The notes beneath the pieces are model-generated. The model saw nothing but the letters and a program-made list of their open reading frames with translations, did not search any database and was not told where the DNA came from. From an uncultured Flavobacteriaceae bacterium (GTDB taxonomy: Bacteria > Bacteroidota > Bacteroidia > Flavobacteriales > Flavobacteriaceae): a stretch of 5,010 nt of DNA. The stretch is from NCBI GenBank assembly GCA_947311815.1, contig CAMZMA010000036.1, positions 1 to 5,010 on the forward strand, in the 5' to 3' direction. Positions 1-5,010 of this stretch are shown here, piece by piece. How positions within the stretch are numbered: position 1 is the stretch's first letter; each line of letters begins with the position of its first letter. The position numbers and the translations under genes were made by a program.

Positions 1-48
1 CTGGAGGAGTATTGGAATAGATATACGGTGGTGGGGAAGTTGAGGTGA
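1..48 (+). CDS. Probable C-terminal end of an upstream gene (partial)
   Basis: The first plus-strand frame is open from the window edge to a TGA at 46-48 and reads LEEYWNRYTVVGKLR, a plausible hydrophilic, aromatic-containing protein tail. If real, the gene lies to the left and converges on the minus-strand pentapeptide gene, leaving about 70 bp between the two stops. The family cannot be recognised from 15 residues. Frame 2 is also open as far as 43, so the frame choice is a judgement. A minus-strand gene is less likely because this stretch has no ATG or GTG start on that strand. Confidence 0.35.
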   Translation: MEEYWNRYTVVGKLR

Positions 49-118
49 TTGTGCGAGATAGAAAAAGTGTATTTTCAACGCCTTGCCCCGAATTTGAGAG
101 CTCGGTTTTAATGCTGCT
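49..118. other. Short gap between converging stops, no gene seen
   Basis: This gap separates the presumed upstream gene from the stop of the minus-strand gene. It is less AT-rich than its surroundings. A 4-bp stem (ccga 88-91 with tcgg 102-105) is followed by TTTT, which is too weak to call a terminator. No RNA gene or repeat is visible. Confidence 0.5.
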
Positions 119-1282
119 TTATTTTTTTGTATCTTTTCGTGTAGCCATGATAAACTGATAATACCAATAGCCTAGAAATACCTTATTTAGGAAAAATACA
201 AAAGGGTGATTTTCAAAAAAATCTTTACTTCTATTGAGTATGTATGAATATTTTACACTTTCAAAAAATCCATATGAAACTATTTCCCTTATACAGCCCG
301 AAGCATGGGTAATGGCTTCAAAATCAATATACAAAAAAGTAAAAAAACCAATAATAATTATACCAAAAAGTGCTAGGGGCCAGCTTCTTCCATAGTTTGA
401 GCTGATTCTATGGGCCAAGTAAGTTATTTTGTCTGACAATGTCTCTAGCTCAGATCCATGCTTCTCAAGCTCCAGAGAATAGAATTTATTGGCTTCTATT
501 TTATTTTGTAATTTTAAAAAATGGTTTTTGATAATCCGATAAGTTTCTGTAGGGGTATTTTTGATAGATTCTTCCGTGTCCAAGCCATCGCATCCAGCAA
601 AATTCATCCCTTTTTTGATAGTTGTTTTAGAGATATCTAAGCCTTTCTCAAATTTAGCTTTTTGGAAATCTACATTATTATGGAAGGTTGCCTTTTCAAA
701 TTTGGAAAAATCTTTAAACATTGTGCCAGAAAAATAACAATTACCAGAAAAATTTATCCCAGAAAAATTTATTTCTTTCGCCTCGCCAATAGTGCAGTCG
801 GTAATATGGACATCTTTTTTAAAATCCACATTTGTGAACACACACTCCTTTATTATGCAGTTGTAAAGTTTAAACTTTTCTTCAAAAACAGCATTTTCTA
901 TTGTGAGTTTGTCTATTACAAGCTTTTCCTCTGATGTTTGCACATTGATATAGAACTTATTGGTAATACTTGTGTCTTGAATGATAAGATTCTCAATGCG
1001 ACCGCTGTTTATTTTAATATTATTTTTTACAGATTTTAATGTGCAAGATTGAAAACATATTTTGGAGACATCGTCAGGAAGATAGAGATTTCCCTCGATT
1101 ACACAATCTTTAAAGAAAAAACTTTTTCTGGTTGTAAGGATAGCAAGGTTATTCTTAAAGTAATATTCCTCTATGGGTATGGATTTATTTGATTTATAAT
1201 TTTTTATTAGTTGATTATCCGGATATATGTTTTCATCATCAAAGGTAACATTGTTTTCTATAGTTCGTTTGTTAATACACAT
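119..1282 (-). CDS. Pentapeptide-repeat protein with C-terminal membrane domain
   Basis: 387 residues. Residues about 55-232 are rich in pentapeptide-type steps with F, I or L at the centre, clearest at 171-215 (INFSGINFSG, then F-centred steps through KATF, VDF and AKF). Such repeats fold into a right-handed quadrilateral beta helix. A helical linker follows at 246-275, with ETYRIIKNHFLKLQNKIEAN then KFYSLELEKH, a pattern I know from membrane-linked pentapeptide proteins. Hydrophobic segments lie at about 301-319, after NYGRSW, and about 358-381, before the basic tail TRKDTKK. The beta helix is therefore probably cytoplasmic and anchored by two C-terminal helices; a channel-like role is possible but unproven. 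There is no signal peptide. The ATG at 1282 has only a weak GGA about 8 nt upstream. The gene is transcribed away from the NTPase operon through a shared promoter region. The exact function is unknown. Confidence 0.85.
   Translation of the reverse strand: MCINKRTIENNVTFDDENIYPDNQLIKNYKSNKSIPIEEYYFKNNLAILTTRKSFFFKDCVIEGNLYLPDDVSKICFQSCTLKSVKNNIKINSGRIENLIIQDTSITNKFYINVQTSEEKLVIDKLTIENAVFEEKFKLYNCIIKECVFTNVDFKKDVHITDCTIGEAKEINFSGINFSGNCYFSGTMFKDFSKFEKATFHNNVDFQKAKFEKGLDISKTTIKKGMNFAGCDGLDTEESIKNTPTETYRIIKNHFLKLQNKIEANKFYSLELEKHGSELETLSDKITYLAHRISSNYGRSWPLALFGIIIIGFFTFLYIDFEAITHASGCIREIVSYGFFESVKYSYILNRSKDFFENHPFVFFLNKVFLGYWYYQFIMATRKDTKK
744..773 (-). repeat. Tandem 15-bp repeat encoding two identical pentapeptides
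   Basis: Two adjacent 15-nt units, 744-758 and 759-773, differ only at the last base. On the minus strand they encode INFSG INFSG (residues 171-180). A third, shorter match beginning at 726 shares ccagaaaaat. The near identity suggests recent duplication of one beta-helix step. Confidence 0.8.
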
Positions 1283-1290
1283 TCAAATAT

Positions 1291-1302
1291 CCAAAATTTT
1301 GG
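1291..1302. promoter_or_regulatory. Perfect 12-bp palindrome, candidate operator
   Basis: The sequence ccaaaattttgg is a perfect palindrome directly abutting the plus-strand TATAAT. It overlaps the extended -10 TGG of that promoter and the expected start of the minus-strand transcript. A dimeric repressor bound here could silence both divergent genes. Chance occurrence in AT-rich DNA remains possible. Confidence 0.35.
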
Positions 1303-1308
1303 TATAAT
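1300..1308 (+). promoter_or_regulatory. Extended -10 promoter for the NTPase operon
   Basis: TGGTATAAT matches an extended -10 (TGN-TATAAT) exactly. No good -35 is found 16-18 bp upstream, which is usual for Campylobacterota promoters. The predicted start at about 1315 would leave a leader of about 30 nt before the ATG at 1345, or about 117 nt before the ATG at 1432. The shorter leader favours 1345 as the ancestral start. Confidence 0.55.
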
Positions 1309-1309
1309 A

Positions 1310-1315
1310 ATTCTA
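1310..1315 (-). promoter_or_regulatory. Candidate -10 for the pentapeptide gene
   Basis: On the minus strand this reads TAGAAT, one mismatch from consensus, with an expected transcript start near 1303 and a leader of about 20 nt. It lies one base from the plus-strand -10, so polymerase could hardly occupy both promoters together. No -35 is evident. Confidence 0.35.
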
Positions 1316-1333
1316 CCTTTTTGCCAATTAAAG

Positions 1334-1340
1334 AAAGGAG
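1334..1340 (+). promoter_or_regulatory. Strong ribosome binding site for the ATG at 1345
   Basis: AAAGGAG followed by four bases (tggc) and ATG. It is the best Shine-Dalgarno match near the operon start and points to translation beginning at 1345, in the same frame as the KAP-type NTPase. Confidence 0.6.
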
Positions 1341-1344
1341 TGGC

Positions 1345-1425
1345 ATGCTACTATACTCTTTTGACCCTCATAGATACACAAAAAGAAATAATGATCTTTG
1401 TGAAATTTTATACAAGGAAGACTAG
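1345..1425 (+). CDS. In-frame 26-codon segment ending in amber: interrupted NTPase N-terminus or leader peptide
   Basis: From the ATG at 1345 this reads MLLYSFDPHRYTKRN, then NDLCEILYKED, then TAG at 1423-1425. Two sense codons (CTG AAT) follow before the ATG at 1432 of the NTPase, all in one frame. The translation looks like a natural N-terminus, with mixed polar and aromatic residues and a helix leading toward the P-loop. It has a far better ribosome binding site than the ATG at 1432. Removing the amber would give a protein of about 323 residues. A single change from a Tyr codon (TAC, TAT), from TGG or from CAG would create this TAG. The alternative is a short upstream ORF that couples translation to the NTPase by reinitiation. 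I favour the interrupted N-terminus. Confidence 0.5.
   Translation: MLLYSFDPHRYTKRNNDLCEILYKED
1414..1420 (+). promoter_or_regulatory. Possible ribosome binding site for the ATG at 1432
   Basis: AAGGAAG lies 11 nt before the ATG at 1432, a longer gap than ideal. It sits inside the upstream 26-codon segment. Together with the TAG only 6 nt before the ATG, it could support reinitiation after termination. Confidence 0.35.
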
Positions 1426-1431
1426 CTGAAT

Positions 1432-2316
1432 ATGAAGGGTCTTGTTGATGGGTTTCTGCGTCAAATCAAGAGTGGTGATAATTTCTATGAACATATCGTA
1501 GCATTGCAGTCTCCCTCTGGAAACGGAAAGAGTTTTTTCCTTGCGTTGCTTTATTGTAAGATTTTTACGGATAGCCAACAGAATAATCCTATAAAATATA
1601 TCAACATGCTTGATCATATTGCAGACAAAAATGCACAACAGCGCATAAATACACTCGAAACATACAAGAACAAAGAGAGCAAAACCTCAGTAGTCCTGAT
1701 TGACAACCTTGACAAACATACACCAAAATATATCTATGAGTTTATACATTTATTGCACGAACTTAGCGGGAGAGAAAACTTCCTCTTTGTTGTAGCATAT
1801 GACTACAATCTGCTATTGACAAAGCTTTCAGACTACTTGGCAGGAGGGGAAGAGGAAATTGAGCGATACTTGCAAAGCCATATTCATTTGGATTTTTTTC
1901 TCGACACTCAGCAGTTTGCCGTAGAAAAGATTTTAAATCTGAATTACATACCTAATGAAAGTGCTCGTCAATCTTTGAAGGATATTATTATATCGGCATA
2001 TGATACAGGAGCACTTTCTATCAAGCAGACTGCCATAGTTATCTCAAAACTTGAGATATATATCCGAAACAATCAAGGCGCTATTAACGAGATACCAGAA
2101 GTATACGAAGCCTTCAAGCTGATCATTATGAAGCTTCTCTGCAAAAAATGGTATGTGGCAAAATACTACAATAGACCAAAGGAGTTTGACTGTGACAATG
2201 AAAGCTTGAAAGGCATTATTGAAGCAATCGAGGATAAGATCGGAGCCTACCCTGAGTCTATAGACGAAAATATAGTGATTAAAAAAATGGAGATAACAAA
2301 TGTATCAGAAGCTTAA
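1432..2316 (+). CDS. KAP-type P-loop NTPase (small operon partner)
   Basis: 294 residues from the ATG at 1432. The Walker A is SPSGNGKS at 27-34 (K33), aligning with the GxWGSGKS form of KAP NTPases but with S in place of the first G. The Walker B is SVVLIDNLDK at 86-95, with D91 and D94 matching the KAP IDDLDR motif. Downstream, YIYEFIHLLHEL (100-111), FLFVVAYDYNLL (117-128) and RYLQSHIHLDFFL (145-157) follow the KAP order, and SIKQTAIVISKL (196-207) sits where KAP proteins have a sensor-2-like helix. Only 57 residues separate the Walker lysine and aspartate, so the transmembrane insertion of some KAP proteins is absent and the protein is probably soluble. Walker A lies very close to this start, consistent with a lost N-terminus upstream (1345-1425). 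The gene overlaps the next by 17 bp. Substrate and partner are unknown; KAP NTPases occur in several antiviral and signalling systems. Confidence 0.75.
   Translation: MKGLVDGFLRQIKSGDNFYEHIVALQSPSGNGKSFFLALLYCKIFTDSQQNNPIKYINMLDHIADKNAQQRINTLETYKNKESKTSVVLIDNLDKHTPKYIYEFIHLLHELSGRENFLFVVAYDYNLLLTKLSDYLAGGEEEIERYLQSHIHLDFFLDTQQFAVEKILNLNYIPNESARQSLKDIIISAYDTGALSIKQTAIVISKLEIYIRNNQGAINEIPEVYEAFKLIIMKLLCKKWYVAKYYNRPKEFDCDNESLKGIIEAIEDKIGAYPESIDENIVIKKMEITNVSEA
2289..2292 (+). promoter_or_regulatory. Ribosome binding site of the large NTPase, inside the preceding gene
   Basis: GGAG lies 7 nt before the ATG at 2300 and is embedded in the final codons of the KAP-type gene. It fixes the start of the large NTPase and implies translational coupling of the pair. 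Confidence 0.65.
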
Positions 2317-4924
2317 TATAATTCATCGGCATAAAAATCAGGTAAAGATTGATTTTAAATTATTGCTTTTGCAGCTTTTTTTAGATGATAGACGTTGGAT
2401 ACATGCAAACCCTACACTTTACAGCACAGGGGAGCATAAAGATAAATTTAAAAAATATTATGTTGAAGATGGCAATTTTGTAGACAGATTTTACGAAGCA
2501 CTCATTGACACAAGAAGATTTGTCATACTTCGGGGAAAGAGAGGGAGCGGCAAAACATCATTCTTGAATTATTTTTTAAACAGCAAAACAAGAGATCTCA
2601 ACAGCAATGGATTGACATGGGTGCGAATTGATACCACCAAACTATACAAAAACAGATCAAGTTTTTCAAAAAATATTGATTTCAAAACATATCTCTATGG
2701 CCAGCTTCTGTTTGTATATTTCCGATACAAAGGTCAGAAAGAGAGTTGTGATACTGTTTTTAAATGTCCTAACGGGCAGTTTGAGCTTGAATCATGCGAT
2801 ACCGTTTTTCATGATGTCGATTTGGAAAGTATGGTTTCTACATTGTCAAATGAGATGCTTGACATGTATAACAAAGCCAAAAGTAGTGCTCTGGAGACAG
2901 AGCATTACAACAACAGCTATGATGGGAAGTGTTTTGAGTGCAACGAGTTGGGGGAAATCCTGTATAAGGCTGTGGCTGACAAACTTATTGTTATCATTGA
3001 CGGTATAGACAATATCAGCTACAACAGCTTCATCAAGCATGAAGTCTGGGGTGATCTGAAGTCATTCCTTGATGATATCAAAAAGGCAAATCCTTTGCCA
3101 CACAAGATAGTTTTGGCTTTGCGAACAGAAAATTATACACTGCTTTCGAGCGAATTGCAATTTTTGAATATTGAACTACTCCGATCGCAGAACAGTGCAG
3201 AAGAAAGCGTGCCGCACTTTTTTGATCTTGATCCAAGCAAGCTGGGAACTATTATCAAAAAATTTAAGGCATCTATAGAGCAAGCAGACATTTCTAGATA
3301 CTTGGAAGATAATTATACAGAAACGCTACGCATTATACTGAAAGCCTACCAAAAATACTACTCCGCTATGATTCAAAACGACAAGACCAATATGAGTGTA
3401 AAAGAGCTCATGGCAGCTAATGAGATTTTGAAGATAGAGATAGGCAAATTAGACAGGAAAGGTCTGGAGCAACAATTTGGAAAAGCTGTTCTAGTCTTTG
3501 ATACAGCATTGGCGATCATAATCAAAAAAAAGGGGCATAGCCTTTCTGAGATGATCGAAAAAGCATTGCACTTTTTGCTAGAAGAAGAAAAAGCACACTC
3601 AAAGGAGTCTTTTGGGGATGCGATCCGAACCAAGGTGCTGACCCATTATTTTGAATATGCCGAAAACTTTGAAAGCTTTCTGTCTCAAACCCTAAAAAAG
3701 CGTGCTGTCCAAACTTACAGCGTGCACAAAACAGCAGATCAATTTGATACAATTGCCGATATGTTTAACGGTGACTTGAGAGAGATGTTTATTCTTTCGT
3801 ATCGTAGTTATGCATATTTGATAAACTTTAGTCAGCGAGATAAACGACTGGGTCATTATCGAGATATCATTCATTATATGGAGGGCAGAGACTTAAGTGT
3901 TCTTCGAGCTATTTTTCAAAATGGCAATCAGTATCGTGGCGGCAGAGAAGATATTATCTTTTATCCACCCTACCGCAATATTAACTTCATCAATCTTTTC
4001 AATATACTCGATGCCAAGAGGCAGGCAGTCTCTCCGCTTGCCTTGCTCTATCTGCTAAAATACCTCTACAAGGCTTCAGATACAGTTGAAAATATTGAAA
4101 AAAAATATCAACAATCTGACATAGTAGAGTCCTATAGCGCCCTGATACAAAAAATATTGAATGAATTATTGGAGTTTGGATATATTGGGGTCGTCATGCC
4201 AGAAGATACAAACAATACAAAAAAGCTTTTCTACAAAGCAACCCCCAAGGGCAAGAATATCCTAGACTACAGCTTGACCAACCTTAATATCATACAGTCA
4301 TACATCTATGGAGGACTGGTTGAAGAGCGTTTTGCACCTCTTTATCGTATCTGGTATGATCATAATTATGCATCACAATTGCTTTTTAATGTTTTGCTTT
4401 TTTGGTATGAACTGGAAGAGCAGGAGAAACATTTGTCTCTACTCAAAAAGGAGCTTGGAGTTGAGCTGGATATCATCTCCAAACAGGCCAAAAAGAACTT
4501 CATAAGCCTTGCCAAAAGCTTCCCCGAATACCATGCAATGGAAGATATAGACAATTACACAAAAGGGGACAAGTCACTGGCAAAGGAGCTAAAAGCACTT
4601 TATAGACGCATTACTTTTAGAGGTGAGCAGTTCGCTGATCTTTTTGAGCCACATCGAGATAGGCTCTCAGAGGTCTTAGATCAAAGCGAGAGAATTGTTT
4701 ATGTATTTTCATATCTCGAAAAGAGCCCACAAGAGATTGTAGATCATATACAATTGCATCAGTTTGTATTTGGAGATATTGAACCAAACAAACAACAAGA
4801 GCGCATCGAAACAATTAATTCAATCCTGAAAAATAATGAATATTGGGGTATCAGAGGAGAGCTAATAGCAAAATTACAAACAATTAAAATGACTATTTTC
4901 AGAACAGGCAGAGATTCCAGGTGA
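2300..4924 (+). CDS. Large STAND/AAA-like P-loop NTPase with winged-helix module
   Basis: 874 residues. The Walker A is GKRGSGKT at 79-86 (K85). The Walker B is KLIVIIDGIDN at 228-238 (D234, D237), close to the STAND form hhhIDGhDE. KIVLALRTEN at 269-278 places R275 where STAND proteins have the sensor arginine. About 148 residues separate the Walker lysine and aspartate; this long insertion holds all five cysteines of the protein (150, 156, 166, 211, 214) and a repeated ESCDTVF. A helical region follows at 310-570. Residues about 578-658 look like a winged helix: LALLYLLKYLY, then ILNELLEFGYIGVV, a hairpin, and YKATPKG. The C-terminal 200 residues are helical with no recognised domain. No membrane segments or nuclease motif were seen. 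The start at 2300 has a good ribosome binding site and overlaps the KAP-type gene, so the two proteins are probably made together and may interact. The class call is by motif; a defence or regulatory role is inferred. Confidence 0.8.
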   Translation: MYQKLNIIHRHKNQVKIDFKLLLLQLFLDDRRWIHANPTLYSTGEHKDKFKKYYVEDGNFVDRFYEALIDTRRFVILRGKRGSGKTSFLNYFLNSKTRDLNSNGLTWVRIDTTKLYKNRSSFSKNIDFKTYLYGQLLFVYFRYKGQKESCDTVFKCPNGQFELESCDTVFHDVDLESMVSTLSNEMLDMYNKAKSSALETEHYNNSYDGKCFECNELGEILYKAVADKLIVIIDGIDNISYNSFIKHEVWGDLKSFLDDIKKANPLPHKIVLALRTENYTLLSSELQFLNIELLRSQNSAEESVPHFFDLDPSKLGTIIKKFKASIEQADISRYLEDNYTETLRIILKAYQKYYSAMIQNDKTNMSVKELMAANEILKIEIGKLDRKGLEQQFGKAVLVFDTALAIIIKKKGHSLSEMIEKALHFLLEEEKAHSKESFGDAIRTKVLTHYFEYAENFESFLSQTLKKRAVQTYSVHKTADQFDTIADMFNGDLREMFILSYRSYAYLINFSQRDKRLGHYRDIIHYMEGRDLSVLRAIFQNGNQYRGGREDIIFYPPYRNINFINLFNILDAKRQAVSPLALLYLLKYLYKASDTVENIEKKYQQSDIVESYSALIQKILNELLEFGYIGVVMPEDTNNTKKLFYKATPKGKNILDYSLTNLNIIQSYIYGGLVEERFAPLYRIWYDHNYASQLLFNVLLFWYELEEQEKHLSLLKKELGVELDIISKQAKKNFISLAKSFPEYHAMEDIDNYTKGDKSLAKELKALYRRITFRGEQFADLFEPHRDRLSEVLDQSERIVYVFSYLEKSPQEIVDHIQLHQFVFGDIEPNKQQERIETINSILKNNEYWGIRGELIAKLQTIKMTIFRTGRDSR

Positions 4925-4938
4925 TATAAAAAAAAGTA

Positions 4939-5010
4939 TTGAATAATGGACTTAGTAAAAAAGCAACCAAAACAACAGTGTACTTTATAAAAATTGAGAA
5001 AGATTCTTTA
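4939..5010 (+). CDS. Possible start of a third operon gene (partial)
   Basis: From TTG at 4939 the frame stays open to the window edge, reading (M)NNGLSKKATKTT then VYFIKIEKDSL, with a beta strand-like start typical of a folded domain. It begins 14 bp after the stop of the large NTPase, which would make it a co-transcribed third gene. AGGTGA at 4919-4924 could serve as a distant ribosome binding site. GTG at 4978 is an alternative start. The only nearby ATG (4946) leads to a stop after 14 codons. Twenty-four codons are too few to assign a family, and an open stretch of this length can occur by chance. Confidence 0.4.
   Translation, partial: MNNGLSKKATKTTVYFIKIEKDSL

Noticed and set aside
88..109. 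Possible terminator hairpin ccga/tcgg followed by TTTT
   Set aside because: The stem is only 4 bp with a 10-base loop, too weak to support a call.
662..934. Plus-strand 90-codon frame inside the pentapeptide gene
   Set aside because: It is antisense to a clear repeat protein, and its composition reflects the complement of the repeats; no ribosome binding site supports it.
1352..1357. TATACT as a second -10 that would serve the ATG at 1432
   Set aside because: It lacks an extended TG and a -35, and lies within the 26-codon segment; the TATAAT at 1303 is much better.
1211..1429. Plus-strand 72-codon frame across the divergent promoter region
   Set aside because: It begins inside the oppositely directed pentapeptide gene, has low-complexity hydrophobic content, and overlaps a better reading (1345-1425) in another frame.
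4946..4990. ATG at 4946 as the start of the next gene
   Set aside because: The frame ends after 14 codons (MDLVKKQPKQQCTL) with no family resemblance.
1..5010. CRISPR arrays, tRNA or rRNA genes, insertion sequences
   Set aside because: No regularly spaced repeats, cloverleaf-like segments, transposase motifs or terminal inverted repeats were seen on either strand.

Overview
This is a low-GC bacterial window. It has Shine-Dalgarno-led genes, a -35-poor extended -10 promoter, and a pentapeptide-repeat membrane protein of a type common in Campylobacterota (Sulfurovum, Arcobacter and Campylobacter-like bacteria). Campylobacterota is therefore my best guess, by inference only; other low-GC proteobacteria are not excluded.

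Layout. Positions 1-48 probably hold the last codons of a plus-strand gene entering from the left. A minus-strand gene (1282 to 119) encodes a 387-residue protein with a pentapeptide-repeat domain and a C-terminal membrane module. A compact divergent promoter region (about 1283-1344) has back-to-back -10 elements and a perfect 12-bp palindrome. On the plus strand lies an operon of two P-loop NTPases that overlap by 17 bp: a small KAP-type NTPase (1432-2316) and an 874-residue STAND/AAA-like NTPase with a winged-helix module (2300-4924). An open frame from a TTG at 4939 to the window edge may be a third operon member.

The most notable feature is at the start of the small NTPase. A well-formed start (SD plus ATG at 1345) leads into 26 codons in the same frame as the NTPase, but an amber codon (1423-1425) separates them. 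The gene is either broken by one nonsense change, restarted at 1432, or preceded by a regulatory leader peptide.

How the genes may work together (inference): two coupled NTPases of signalling or defence-associated classes, divergent from a membrane pentapeptide-repeat protein, could form a sensor/switch plus membrane-effector conflict system. Nothing in the sequence alone proves this, and I do not recognise the exact gene set as a named system.
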